A stretch of DNA of 64,000 nt from Companilactobacillus baiquanensis (GTDB lineage Bacteria > Bacillota > Bacilli > Lactobacillales > Lactobacillaceae): contig NZ_RHOQ01000002.1 in the NCBI RefSeq assembly GCF_003946605.1, positions 248,001 to 312,000 on the forward strand, read 5' to 3'. Below are positions 7,427 to 15,952 of the stretch, one piece after another. A model generated the notes under the pieces. It did not search any database. It had not been told where the DNA came from and worked only from the letters and a program-made list of their open reading frames with translations. The position numbers and the translations under genes are program-made. Each line of letters begins with the position of its first letter. The stretch's first letter is position 1.

Positions 7427-8089
7427 TTATTTTTTATGAAGGTTATTTGGTTCAAAATATTTTTGTAGTGAACCGATGACTAGATCGGTAATGACAGCCA
7501 TTAAGGCAGTTGGTAAAGCACCAGCTAGAATAAGTGGAGCACCATCAGTTGCATTAGTACCACGAATAATTAAATCACCTAAACCACCAGCACCAACGAA
7601 GGCACCGATAGCTGTGTTACCAATAGCAACAACCATAGCGGTTCTAATACCAGACATAATGACTGACATGGCTAAGGGTAATTTGACCATGTACAATAAT
7701 TGAAGTCCGGTCATTCCCATACCTTTAGCCGAATCAATAATATTGGGATCGACATTTTTCATACCAGTATAGGTATTTTTTAGGATCGGCAGGATCGAAT
7801 AAAGAAAAATCGTAACAATAACTGTATTTGATCCTAGTCCTAAGACTAGCATGACAATCGACAACATGGCTAATGAAGGAATCGTCTGGATAACATTAGC
7901 AACACTGATAATAAAATCTCCTAGACGATAGTGATTAGCAATGTAAATTCCTAAAGGAATCCCAACAACAGCTGCTAATAAAACTCCATAAAATGAAATT
8001 AGAAAATGACGGCCAAATTGTTCTAAAATGTATAGTCCATTATGTGTGAAATAAAAAATTAATTGGTTCCACAACGGCTGATCAGCCAT
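7427..8089 (-). CDS. opuCD: OpuC-type osmoprotectant ABC transporter, permease 2
   Basis: A 220-residue integral membrane subunit of the compatible-solute (glycine betaine/carnitine/choline) importer. The binding-protein-dependent transport fold has about 5-6 helices and the EAA-type loop DSAKGMGMTGLQLLYMVKLPLAM that contacts the ATPase. It is the last gene of a four-gene minus-strand operon; its start shares a base with the opuCC stop. Gene order CA-CB-CC-CD matches the Listeria/Bacillus operon. Confidence 0.92.
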   Translation of the reverse strand: MADQPLWNQLIFYFTHNGLYILEQFGRHFLISFYGVLLAAVVGIPLGIYIANHYRLGDFIISVANVIQTIPSLAMLSIVMLVLGLGSNTVIVTIFLYSILPILKNTYTGMKNVDPNIIDSAKGMGMTGLQLLYMVKLPLAMSVIMSGIRTAMVVAIGNTAIGAFVGAGGLGDLIIRGTNATDGAPLILAGALPTALMAVITDLVIGSLQKYFEPNNLHKK

Positions 8090-9012
8090 TATTTATCACC
8101 TCTGAAATAATTATTTTTAACTAAGAATTGATGTGCCACTTCGGCGGGTTCGCGTAAATTATTATCAACTTCATAGTTCATGCTTTGCATTTGTGATAGA
8201 GATATTTTCCCATCTAGACGATGCAATAGTGGTTTTAGTTGGGGATGATCACGCAAGATTTTGTTATTAACGACCATACTTACATCATATGGTGGGAAGA
8301 ATTTTTTATCGTCAGGTAAAATCTTCAAATTATAACTTTTAATTCTTCCATCAGTTGAATAACCTAAGACGGCATCCATTTTACCAGCAGCAACAGCTGA
8401 ATAAACTAAACCAATTTGCATAGGATAAACACGTTTGAATTCAAAACCATAGGCCTTTGAAAAAGCTGGGTATCCATCATCTGGACGATTTATCCAAATA
8501 TTATCAGCACCAATATTTATTTTTGAGGCTATTTTTTGCATATCACTTATATTTTTTAAGTGGTATTTTTTAGCAGTTTCTTGAGTTACCAGCATATTGT
8601 AGGTATTTGAAAATCCATATGTTGGGAACCAAGTTTCATCGAATCTCTTTTTATATAACTTTGTTACAACTCGATTGGCTTTTTTACGATTTTTAATTGC
8701 AGGATGGTTCAGAGTGGTTATTAATTCATTACCAGTAAAATTTTCAGCAGCAATATCGGCATCACCACGCATTAACGCTTCATGGATCAATTGACCAGAT
8801 CCAAGGTTATTTACTAAAGAAGTTTTGTAATGTGTTTCGTGTGAAATCAACTGCATAATAATTTCTGATACGATCATCGATTCAGTAGTGGAAAGACTGG
8901 CAACTTTGATCGTGTCTTTTGAAGAATCACCAAGACCGGGCCAGCCGCAACCAGAAACAGTTAATAAAGTTAATAGTGAAATGATAGTAAAAATTTTCTT
9001 GAAGAATTTCAC
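8089..9012 (-). CDS. opuCC: OpuC-type osmoprotectant-binding lipoprotein
   Basis: A 307-residue extracellular binding protein anchored by lipid. The signal peptide ends in the lipobox VSGC at about residue 22, so Cys22 would be acylated. The rest is an OpuAC/ProX-type type II binding fold (IKVASLSTTESMIVSEI near the start of the mature part). Aromatic residues of the kind used to hold trimethylammonium groups are present (WFPTYGF, WINRPDDGYP). It overlaps opuCB by four bases and opuCD by one, indicating translational coupling. Confidence 0.93.
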   Translation of the reverse strand: MKFFKKIFTIISLLTLLTVSGCGWPGLGDSSKDTIKVASLSTTESMIVSEIIMQLISHETHYKTSLVNNLGSGQLIHEALMRGDADIAAENFTGNELITTLNHPAIKNRKKANRVVTKLYKKRFDETWFPTYGFSNTYNMLVTQETAKKYHLKNISDMQKIASKINIGADNIWINRPDDGYPAFSKAYGFEFKRVYPMQIGLVYSAVAAGKMDAVLGYSTDGRIKSYNLKILPDDKKFFPPYDVSMVVNNKILRDHPQLKPLLHRLDGKISLSQMQSMNYEVDNNLREPAEVAHQFLVKNNYFRGDK

Positions 9013-9647
9013 TTTTTCACCCCACTTTTTGTAATTGGAGTGACTTTTTTCTCAAATTTACCTAAAAGATAATCAGTTAAAATTGCCAAAATTGAAACGG
9101 GGATCGTACCACCGATAATTAGAGCCGGGTTATATAAATTTAAACCGTTAAAAATGAAATCACCCAGTCCACCAGCTCCAATATATGAAGCAAGTGTTGA
9201 CCAAGAGATAACATAAACAGCTGAAAGTCGTACACCAGCCATAATAATCGGCATCGCCATAGGTATTTCAACTTTAAAAATCGATTGCGCGGTCGTCATA
9301 CCAAGTCCCTTGGCAGCATCGATCAAGTTTTTATTGACCTTGTTCATACCTATATATGTATTACGCAAAATAGGTAGTAGTGAATAAATAAATAACGCTA
9401 CGATCGAAGGTAATTTACCGATACCAAAGATTGGAATCATCAAGGTAAGTAGTGCTAGAGAAGGAATGGTCTGGAGCATACTTGAAATTGACATAACGTA
9501 TTTGGCTGTTTTTTCATATCGAGTCAAAATGATTCCAAGTGGCACGGCGACGATGATTCCTAAAAATAATGCTAGAGCCGAGATATAGATTTGCTCCCAA
9601 GTTTTGATGATTAGTTCAGAACCATGTTGGTTGAGAAAGTTAATCAC
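9009..9647 (-). CDS. opuCB: OpuC-type osmoprotectant ABC transporter, permease 1
   Basis: A 212-residue membrane permease, paralogous to opuCD. The EAA-type loop is at DAAKGLGMTTAQSIFKVEIPMAM, and about six hydrophobic segments are present. It overlaps the ATPase gene by four bases and the binding-protein gene by four bases, so the operon is tightly coupled. With opuCD it should form the heterodimeric channel for glycine betaine-like solutes. Confidence 0.92.
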   Translation of the reverse strand: MINFLNQHGSELIIKTWEQIYISALALFLGIIVAVPLGIILTRYEKTAKYVMSISSMLQTIPSLALLTLMIPIFGIGKLPSIVALFIYSLLPILRNTYIGMNKVNKNLIDAAKGLGMTTAQSIFKVEIPMAMPIIMAGVRLSAVYVISWSTLASYIGAGGLGDFIFNGLNLYNPALIIGGTIPVSILAILTDYLLGKFEKKVTPITKSGVKK

Positions 9648-10846
9648 GATTTATCACTTCCCTTAGCAATTGAAGCGGGAAGCTTAATTTCATCAGGGTT
9701 ATCTAGCTCTTCTTTACCCCAGATAGCGTCATAAATAATATTAACTAATGATGCTCTAGTAACAGTTCCAATCAAATAATTATCTTTATCAACGATAGGA
9801 ACATATTTGTAACCTTGTTTAAGGATTTTTTCACTAGTGTCTCGTAAGTACGAGTCCTTATTGAACTTCATTCTAGTGCGATTGTAAATATCACTGACAC
9901 TAGCATCTTTTGAATATCTTTCGTTGATTGTTTCAAGATCAATGTAACCTTTCAATTTGTTATCATCATCAGTTACTAAAAGATAGTCAACGTGGCGCAA
10001 ACTCATTGTTCTAATTGCTTCGGCTAAGGATTTTCCTAAAGTGATTTTTGCGGGGTTAGTCGACATAATATCACTTACCGAAAGCGTATTTTGTTGAGCT
10101 TGTAACAGTCTTTCTTCACCTAACAAATCTTTGACAAAGTCGTTTGCTGGGTGTTGCAGAATATTATCTGGTGTATCGTCTTGAATTACGTGGCCGCTAT
10201 CCATGATCACAATATGAGTAGCTAGTTTTAAAGCCTCATCCATATCATGAGTAACAAAAACAATTGTTTTACCAAGTTCTTCTTGAAGATGTTTGATCAA
10301 TTCCTGCAAGTCATCACGAGTGATCGGGTCAAGTGCTCCAAATGGTTCGTCCATCAAAATTAAATCTTGATCAGCAGCAAGTGCACGGACGACACCGATT
10401 CTTTGCTGCTGTCCACCAGAAAGTTCTGCGGGATATCGATCCAGGTAACTTTCTGGTAAATCAGCTAACTTGATCAGTTCGTGAGCTTTTTTATCCATTT
10501 TTTCTTGTGGCCATTTGAGAAGTTTAGGAACCAGCGTGATATTTTCTTGAATCGTCATGTGGGGCATTAATCCGTTGTTTTGAATTACGTATCCGATAGT
10601 ACGTCTGAGTCGAACTGGATCGTAATGTCTGATATTGTGTCCCTTGAATGTGATCTTTCCCTTACTAGGATCAATCATTCGATTTATCATTCGCATAGTG
10701 GTAGTTTTACCAGAGCCGGAAGTTCCGATAAAACAAACAAATTCTCCCTCTTTGATGGTTACATTGATGTTTTCAACACCAATTGAACCGCCACGGTATT
10801 TCTTCGCTACATTTCTAAATGAAACTATTTCTTTAGCAGTAGACAT
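9644..10846 (-). CDS. opuCA: OpuC-type osmoprotectant ABC transporter, ATPase with CBS domains
   Basis: A 400-residue ATPase that powers osmoprotectant import. It shows Walker A GTSGSGKTT, the signature LSGGQQQR, Walker B LILMDEPFGALDP and the H-loop VTHDMDEA. Two CBS domains follow (about residues 260-375: VSDIMSTNPAKITL, DYLLVTDDDNKLKGYI, YVPIVDKDNYLIGTV), the part that senses ionic strength in this family. I place the start at ATG 10846 because TAGGAGG lies 5-6 bases before it; an ATG nine codons upstream has no ribosome-binding site. Confidence 0.95.
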   Translation of the reverse strand: MSTAKEIVSFRNVAKKYRGGSIGVENINVTIKEGEFVCFIGTSGSGKTTTMRMINRMIDPSKGKITFKGHNIRHYDPVRLRRTIGYVIQNNGLMPHMTIQENITLVPKLLKWPQEKMDKKAHELIKLADLPESYLDRYPAELSGGQQQRIGVVRALAADQDLILMDEPFGALDPITRDDLQELIKHLQEELGKTIVFVTHDMDEALKLATHIVIMDSGHVIQDDTPDNILQHPANDFVKDLLGEERLLQAQQNTLSVSDIMSTNPAKITLGKSLAEAIRTMSLRHVDYLLVTDDDNKLKGYIDLETINERYSKDASVSDIYNRTRMKFNKDSYLRDTSEKILKQGYKYVPIVDKDNYLIGTVTRASLVNIIYDAIWGKEELDNPDEIKLPASIAKGSDKS

Positions 10847-10868
10847 AAAACCTCCTATAAAATTTAAC

Positions 10869-10988
10869 AACATCTGCTATGATACAATTATAGGAACATT
10901 AATTCAAAAGGGCTTTGGCCTAAAAAAAGCGCTGAACTGCGCTAAACGTATATATGATAAGGAAACGACCGGACTAGACAAATTTTAG
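10869..10988 (+). pseudogene. Degenerate duplicate of the DUF488 gene start region
   Basis: This stretch repeats the promoter and 5' end of the intact DUF488 gene about 240 bp to the right. CTATGAT(A)-AATTAT, GGCCTAAA and a 19 bp identical block (10946-10964 equal to 11180-11198) recur in order. The block encodes RIYDKE in the intact gene and KRIYDKETTGLDKF then stop here. It is a remnant of a tandem duplication, with no sign that it makes a protein. Confidence 0.6.
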
Positions 10989-11159
10989 TTAATTTTTAAT
11001 AGTCATTCGGATAGCCTAAAAAGTAAACTTGTTTACAAATTATGAACAAAAAAGTAAAGCCCTTCCATTTATTTTCAGAAAGCTGTCAGATATGAAAAAT
11101 ATCAATATATACTATGATATAATTATCAAGTATTAAATTAAAAGAGGCCTAAAATAATT

Positions 11160-11522
11160 ATGCACGAGTTATTAATGAGACGTATATATGATAAGGAATT
11201 ACCTGAAGGATATAGGATCTTAATTGATCGTGTATGGCCAAGAGGGATGTCCAAAGTCAGAGCTAATTTAGATATTTGGGCAAAAGAAATTGCCCCAACG
11301 GCTGAATTAAGAAAATGGTTCAATCATGATCCAGAAAAATTTGGTGAGTTTAAAGAGAAGTATTTGGCTGAATTAAATGCAAATGAAAATACTGATAAAT
11401 TCATAGAAAATGTCAAAATAGCACTTAAAGATCAAGATGTACTAATTCTTTACGGTGCTAAGGATCAAGAAAATAATAATGCAAAGGTACTAATACAATT
11501 TTTAAAAAAGAAAATAAAATAA
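11160..11522 (+). CDS. DUF488 family protein
   Basis: A 120-residue cytoplasmic protein of the DUF488 (YeaO-like) family. It is recognised from the N-terminal RRIYDKELPEGYRILIDRVWPRGMSKVRANLDIWAKEIAPTAELRKWF region and the C-terminal VLILYGAKDQENNNA segment. Function is not established for the family. AGAGG precedes the ATG. The AraC regulator follows after a dozen bases and may be co-transcribed. The full length matches the family, unlike the degenerate copy upstream. Confidence 0.85.
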   Translation: MHELLMRRIYDKELPEGYRILIDRVWPRGMSKVRANLDIWAKEIAPTAELRKWFNHDPEKFGEFKEKYLAELNANENTDKFIENVKIALKDQDVLILYGAKDQENNNAKVLIQFLKKKIK

Positions 11523-11534
11523 TCGGTGAATATT

Positions 11535-12371
11535 ATGGAAGAATTTGATCTGAACACCTTACTTTCGAGTAACGAAAAGATGCTAATTCGATTGCTGCAA
11601 AGCTATGCAATGTCCAATAATATAGTTATTTGCGTTTTAGATAATAATTCTTTAGTTGTTAAAACAGTTGGTGACACTAGTGGAAATGAATTTTTACCCT
11701 TGTTAAATGAAAAGTTCAATTTATCTAACATTAGTAAGCACAAACTTCTTTATCACATAGAATATGCCGAGCGTCCCATTATGATCAGTGAGATCGATCA
11801 GATAGTAGGGAAAGTTGCGGCCATTTTTCCCGTTCAAGAAACTAGTAAAGATAATATTTTAGTTTATAACGAATTGAAGTTGCACTGTGTATTTTTGAAA
11901 AATATGATTGAAAATATTTCACAGTTGATGATCGATAATTCGGGTGTTGATCGTTTTATAGTCAGGTATCAACTTAAAGTTGAAGATATTATTGATGGAC
12001 TGGATGAAAATGAGTCTACGGCATTGCAACAATTAAGCAATTTATCTACGTCTAATGAAGCAATTATTTCGGCAATTGAATTTATTGATAATAATTTAGA
12101 TAAAAGATTGACGCTTGATCAAGTAGCTAAAAGCGTTTATTTGTCAGATTTTTATTTTAGTAAACTTTTTAAGAAGGAAACTAAACTTAGTTTTTCAGTT
12201 TATTTAAATGCCAGAAAAATTCAACAGGCAATGTTATTGCTAAAGGAAACAGATTTAAGTATTAATGATGTTTCCAAACGTTTAGGTTTTCGCAGAATGA
12301 GTTACTTCAGTCAAACTTTCAAAAAATATACCGGTTTTGCTCCATCAAGATTTAGAAGTCAAAAAAACTAG
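11535..12371 (+). CDS. AraC family transcriptional regulator
   Basis: A regulator of about 278 residues. The C-terminal AraC/XylS double helix-turn-helix is clear over the last 100 residues (RLTLDQVAKSVYLSDFYFSKLFKKE, then DVSKRLGFRRMSYFSQTFKKYTGFAPSRFR). The N-terminal about 170 residues are a sensor-like domain I cannot name. A GTG three codons upstream is possible, but the ATG at 11535 is better spaced from GGTGA. It lies directly after the DUF488 gene; its targets are unknown. Confidence 0.88.
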   Translation: MEEFDLNTLLSSNEKMLIRLLQSYAMSNNIVICVLDNNSLVVKTVGDTSGNEFLPLLNEKFNLSNISKHKLLYHIEYAERPIMISEIDQIVGKVAAIFPVQETSKDNILVYNELKLHCVFLKNMIENISQLMIDNSGVDRFIVRYQLKVEDIIDGLDENESTALQQLSNLSTSNEAIISAIEFIDNNLDKRLTLDQVAKSVYLSDFYFSKLFKKETKLSFSVYLNARKIQQAMLLLKETDLSINDVSKRLGFRRMSYFSQTFKKYTGFAPSRFRSQKN

Positions 12372-12395
12372 GACAAGATGTCCTAGTTTTTTTGT
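12363..12395. terminator. Bidirectional terminator between araC-like and terC-like genes
   Basis: The stem AAACTAGGAC/GTCCTAGTTT has a T7 tract on the plus strand and a T-rich run on the minus strand. It serves the convergent ends at 12371 and 12383. Confidence 0.88.
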
Positions 12396-13147
12396 TTTTT
12401 ATTGTTATTAATATAATGAATGATAAAGGTTACAATGATAGCTCCAGCCAAGAAGGCAACGAAGACCATATTTGGAATATGAATATCGATCATCGGGATA
12501 GATAGGAACAACTTAACAGCAATAAATAGGATCAATACATAAGCCATACCTTGTAATTCGGGAATTTTACCCATAAGTCCCATGATTATCTCAGCAATAC
12601 CTCTCATGGCAAGAATACCGATCATACCACCAATTAAAACAATGACAGGATTATGCGATACCGCTAGAGAAGCTAAAACTGAATCAATTGAGAAGACTAT
12701 ATCCATCAATTCAATTGAGATAACGACCTGCCAGAATTGTGAGATATGAAGATGTTTTTTCCAACCTTTTGGTTTGGATTTTTCCTTTGGAACTTCAACA
12801 TCTGATTTATTTTTATCCAAAAAGAAGTGTTTTATGAATAAGTAGAACAAGTAAATAGCACCAAAGGCTTTAATTGCCCAGAAGTTAATTAAGTAAACCC
12901 CAATACCAATTACTAAGAATCTAAAAATATAAGCACCGATCAGACCGTAAAAAAGGGACTTCTCTTGATCCTTTTTGTTAGGTAATGATTGGGTTTGGGC
13001 GGCTAATACCACCGCATTATCTACTGATAAGATACATTCCATTATTACTAATGAAAATATAATCAGCCAATCCTCACCCGACTCAATTACCGTTGCCCAG
13101 TTATTGAGATCGAAAAATGGTGCATACATATTAATAATTGCATTCAA
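12383..13147 (-). CDS. TerC family integral membrane protein
   Basis: A 254-residue polytopic protein with about seven membrane segments. The TerC motif is present twice: ECILSVDNAVVLA near residue 40 and ELMDIVFSIDSVLA near residue 147, each putting an acidic pair in the membrane. TerC/YceF-type proteins are linked to manganese or metal export and to metallation of secreted proteins, which fits the neighbouring Mn2+ importer. I looked for a yybP-ykoY manganese riboswitch in the 160 bases upstream and did not find one. Confidence 0.9.
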   Translation of the reverse strand: MNAIINMYAPFFDLNNWATVIESGEDWLIIFSLVIMECILSVDNAVVLAAQTQSLPNKKDQEKSLFYGLIGAYIFRFLVIGIGVYLINFWAIKAFGAIYLFYLFIKHFFLDKNKSDVEVPKEKSKPKGWKKHLHISQFWQVVISIELMDIVFSIDSVLASLAVSHNPVIVLIGGMIGILAMRGIAEIIMGLMGKIPELQGMAYVLILFIAVKLFLSIPMIDIHIPNMVFVAFLAGAIIVTFIIHYINNNKKQKN

Positions 13148-13282
13148 TCAGAACATTTCCTCACTTTATGTTTTTATTATTGAAGATATATAATACACAA
13201 ATTATCCCAATATGTATACCATCAATAATTATTTTGCTAATCCCATTCTACTAGAAATAACTGATAAATAATACCGCAAATA

Positions 13283-13310
13283 AAAAAAGCCGCCGATCGG
13301 CAGCTTTTAA
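13283..13310 (-). terminator. Terminator of mntH
   Basis: The stem AAAGCTGCCGATCGGCGGCTTT is followed by T7 on the minus strand. It overlaps the mntH stop codon. Confidence 0.85.
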
Positions 13311-14671
13311 ACAGCAGGTACAAAAGTTGTATATATTAACCAGATATTTAATATCGTTAAGATAACAGCGATTAAATAACCTAACCATTTGATCGTATTG
13401 TTGTTAGCAAATTTACCCATCATCTTCTTACTACTTGAGTATTTGATAAGTGGGAAAATTGAAAACGGTAGAGCTACACTAAGAAATACTTGTGAGAATG
13501 TTAAAAGAGACTCGATCTTAGCTTCATTACCATGGTAGATAACAGCAAATACGATAACTGGAATTATTGATAGTAAACGTGTGATAACACGTCTAGCCCA
13601 AAGTTTCATCTTCATGTGGACGAAACCTTCCATAACAATTTGACCAGATAAAGTACCAGTGATGGTTGAGTTTTGACCAGATGCTAATAAGGCGACCGCA
13701 AATAGTGTACTCAAGAGTGGACTAGCAACAGCTCCTGCAATTTTTGGATCTTGAAGAGCATTGTATAAGTCAACAAAACGTCCTAAATCACTCTTTGTAC
13801 CGTAAAATAATGCGGCACCTAGTAACAATAGTAATGTATTAACAACAAAAGCAAGCGTCAATTGGATATTTGAATCCCAAGTTGAGAAACGAACTGCTTT
13901 TTTAACACTGTCATAATTATTTCGATCATATTTTCTTGCTTGGGAAATGGAAGAGTGCAAGTAGAGATTATGTGGCATAACCGTAGCACCAACAATACCC
14001 AAGGAAATATAAAGCATACTTTGATTTTGCAAAATAACAGGATCTGGTACAAAGCCGACAACCATTTGTCCCATATTAGGTTGTGCCAAAATAACTTCGT
14101 ACATGAAGACCGCTAAAATCACCATAATAAGTGCAGCAACGATTGCTTCAATTTTTCTAAATCCAAGTTTCATTAAAACTAATAATAATAGGACATCAAA
14201 TGCAGTGATCAAAACACCCCAGAGGATAGGGATATTAAATAGTAACTTTAAGGCAATCGCAGAACCGATAATTTCGGCAATGTCGGTCGCCATAATAGCT
14301 AATTCGGTGACGATCCATAGTATAAAACCAACACCTTTACTAGTATTATCTCTAGTTAATTGTGCTAAATCTCGTCCGGTAACAATTCCTAATTTTGCCG
14401 CCATATATTGTAATAGCATTGCAATCAAACTGGATATTAGAATAACTGATAACAGTTTGTATTTGAATTGTGCACCACCGGCGATAGATGTGACCCAGTT
14501 ACCTGGATCCATATAACCAACAGCGACTAAAGCTCCAGGGCCGCTATAAGCTAATAATGTTTTAAAAAAGCCAGCATCATCAGGTACTTCAACAGTATCA
14601 TTGATTTCTTCAAGTGAAGGACCGTTTGCGTAGTGAATCAGGCTCTCGTGTTTCTTGTCATTATCTTTCAA
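13307..14671 (-). CDS. mntH: Nramp-type Mn2+/H+ symporter
   Basis: A 454-residue divalent-metal importer with 11-12 membrane helices. The Nramp metal-site motif DPGNW is in helix 1 ([15 protein letters not shown]) and the helix 6 partner is MPHN ([14 protein letters not shown]). I start it at a TTG at 14671, because AAGGAGG sits 8 bases before it. The upstream ATG at 14710 would place that sequence inside the coding region. Lactobacilli depend on high internal Mn2+, and a weak DtxR-like palindrome lies upstream. Confidence 0.93.
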   Translation of the reverse strand: MKDNDKKHESLIHYANGPSLEEINDTVEVPDDAGFFKTLLAYSGPGALVAVGYMDPGNWVTSIAGGAQFKYKLLSVILISSLIAMLLQYMAAKLGIVTGRDLAQLTRDNTSKGVGFILWIVTELAIMATDIAEIIGSAIALKLLFNIPILWGVLITAFDVLLLLVLMKLGFRKIEAIVAALIMVILAVFMYEVILAQPNMGQMVVGFVPDPVILQNQSMLYISLGIVGATVMPHNLYLHSSISQARKYDRNNYDSVKKAVRFSTWDSNIQLTLAFVVNTLLLLLGAALFYGTKSDLGRFVDLYNALQDPKIAGAVASPLLSTLFAVALLASGQNSTITGTLSGQIVMEGFVHMKMKLWARRVITRLLSIIPVIVFAVIYHGNEAKIESLLTFSQVFLSVALPFSIFPLIKYSSSKKMMGKFANNNTIKWLGYLIAVILTILNIWLIYTTFVPAV

Positions 14672-14746
14672 GCCTACTACCTCCTTATTAATCTTTAAAC
14701 ATGATAACATGTAGTTAGACCATTTTAAACAAAATAAAAAATAAAA

Positions 14747-14760
14747 TTAGGCTGGCTTAA
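14747..14760. promoter_or_regulatory. Possible DtxR/MntR-type operator upstream of mntH
   Basis: TTAGGCTGGCTTAA is an imperfect palindrome embedded in A/T-rich sequence about 75 bp before the mntH start. It resembles DtxR-family metal-repressor sites only loosely. Confidence 0.3.
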
Positions 14761-14852
14761 CTATTATTGAAATACTTATAAAAACAACGATGGTAAATGA
14801 TTTGTATTAAACATGATAGTCATTTACAATTATTAGAAAGGGGATGAAAATC

Positions 14853-15320
14853 ATGAATGTAATAATAATAGCTATCGATGTAATGTTCTTCTTGAGTGCT
14901 GTATATAACGTTTATTGGCAATCACAGATTGAAATTCGTTCGATCTATAAAGTATCGACCTTAATTTTTGCGGTTGTAATGGGCGCTTGGTTACTATTTT
15001 CTCCAGTTAATCAATTGGCTTATATTGTCATGGTTGCAGAGTTTCTAACTTTAACTATCATGAACGGTGTAGGTGGTATTGGTAATAGCAAAATCATATT
15101 GAATGGTTTCTATTCTGGTGTTCTCGATTACTCACGTATAATTCATGTTACCCTTATACCAATAGAAATGACTGGTAAAAAGCCGAAGGTCGCAGTTGTC
15201 TTTAATACTAATCGACCTCAGCAAATTCAGATGAGTTTTAATAAATCATATAAAGATATTGAAAATTATTTAAGCGATAAACTGAATAGTGGTGTACAAA
15301 TGGAAATAGGTCAGATTTAA
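14853..15320 (+). CDS. Membrane protein of unknown function
   Basis: A 155-residue protein with three N-terminal hydrophobic segments (about 2-20, 32-50, 55-72) and a soluble C-terminal half of about 75 residues (KKPKVAVVFNTNRPQQIQMSF). I do not recognise the family. The second ATG (14853) is chosen because AAAGGGG stands 9 bases before it; the ATG at 14844 abuts the ribosome-binding site. It stands alone, divergent from mntH, with its own terminator. Confidence 0.75.
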   Translation: MNVIIIAIDVMFFLSAVYNVYWQSQIEIRSIYKVSTLIFAVVMGAWLLFSPVNQLAYIVMVAEFLTLTIMNGVGGIGNSKIILNGFYSGVLDYSRIIHVTLIPIEMTGKKPKVAVVFNTNRPQQIQMSFNKSYKDIENYLSDKLNSGVQMEIGQI

Positions 15321-15327
15321 TTTTAAA

Positions 15328-15362
15328 TAAAAATCGCAATTCTTGATGGATTGCGATTTTTA
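15328..15362. terminator. Bidirectional terminator
   Basis: The stem AAAATCGCAAT (15330-15340) pairs with ATTGCGATTTT (15350-15360), with T-rich flanks on both strands. Confidence 0.85.
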
Positions 15363-15382
15363 TTTTGGCTTTTTACTGCCGT

Positions 15383-15565
15383 CTCCAGTTGAAAACGAAA
15401 AAAACCCGCTGTGAGGAACGCTTGAAGCCACGGTCTTCAAGCTCGATTTTGAACTTCGCAAGTTCGCGAATTTCAAAATGCGTCCTGTGCTGTAAGAACG
15501 AGAAGTACACTCGTTCTAACACCACGCCCACTGCGGGTTTTTCTCGTTTTCAACTTCCGACTGGA
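15383..15565. repeat. Branched palindromic element 1 (cloverleaf-like)
   Basis: Outer arms 15388-15413 and 15529-15554 match 24 of 26. They enclose three hairpins: 15420-15442, 15445-15479 and 15495-15517. The middle hairpin (TTTTGAACTTCGCAA... with ...GCGAATTTCAAAA) recurs inverted in element 2 at 15842-15876. No ORF is convincing here. Confidence 0.7.
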
Positions 15566-15609
15566 TTTTACTTAAACTGATTTTTTCAATCGTTATACTG
15601 AGAAATAGT

Positions 15610-15652
15610 AAAAGGTAGTAAACAGATAAAAATCCATTTACTACCTTTTTTC
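15610..15652. terminator. Hairpin with T-tract in the intergenic region
   Basis: AAAAGGTAGTAAA (15610-15622) pairs perfectly with TTTACTACCTTTT (15637-15649). It lies between the two branched elements, with no gene ending near it. Confidence 0.6.
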
Positions 15653-15767
15653 TATATACACCGTAAACGTGTATCGAAATATAGCATTTTCCGCTAAAAA
15701 CATGCAAGCTTAGCATGCTTCGTTACACTGTCTGCCTATTATTCTATATAAAATTATAACTAACACT

Positions 15768-15942
15768 TAGCAACTGAGCATGAGAAGTTTTGGCAGCAGT
15801 GCAGGTGGTGTTAAGGCTTTAGCCTTTACACCACGGAACGAGTTTTGAAATTCGCGTACTTTGCGAAGTTCAAAATCGAGATTGGAGACTGCGGCTCCAA
15901 TCGGTTCCCAGTGCAGCCAAAGTTTCTCGTGCTCAGTTGCGG
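15768..15942. repeat. Branched palindromic element 2 (cloverleaf-like)
   Basis: Outer arms 15770-15794 and 15916-15940 pair with few mismatches. They enclose three hairpins (15805-15834, 15842-15876, 15880-15902). It has the same outer-stem-plus-three-hairpins layout as element 1, with the middle hairpin inverted. It ends 11 bp past the ABC permease stop and may double as its terminator. Confidence 0.7.
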
Positions 15943-15952
15943 CAAACCCCCA

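Noticed and set aside
10635..10988. 117-codon plus-strand ORF over the opuCA start
   Set aside because: Most of it is antisense to opuCA. Only its last codons overlap the DUF488 remnant, which explains the apparent coding signal.
13148..13306. Possible yybP-ykoY manganese riboswitch before the TerC-family gene
   Set aside because: The intergenic region is short and A/T-rich, and I see none of the conserved riboswitch loops.
14103..14516. 137-codon plus-strand ORF opposite mntH
   Set aside because: It is a long shadow of a membrane-protein gene on the other strand, with codon use forced by mntH and no start context.
15365..15716. Short ORFs on both strands within the branched palindromes
   Set aside because: They follow the symmetry of the repeats, lack ribosome-binding sites and encode low-complexity peptides.
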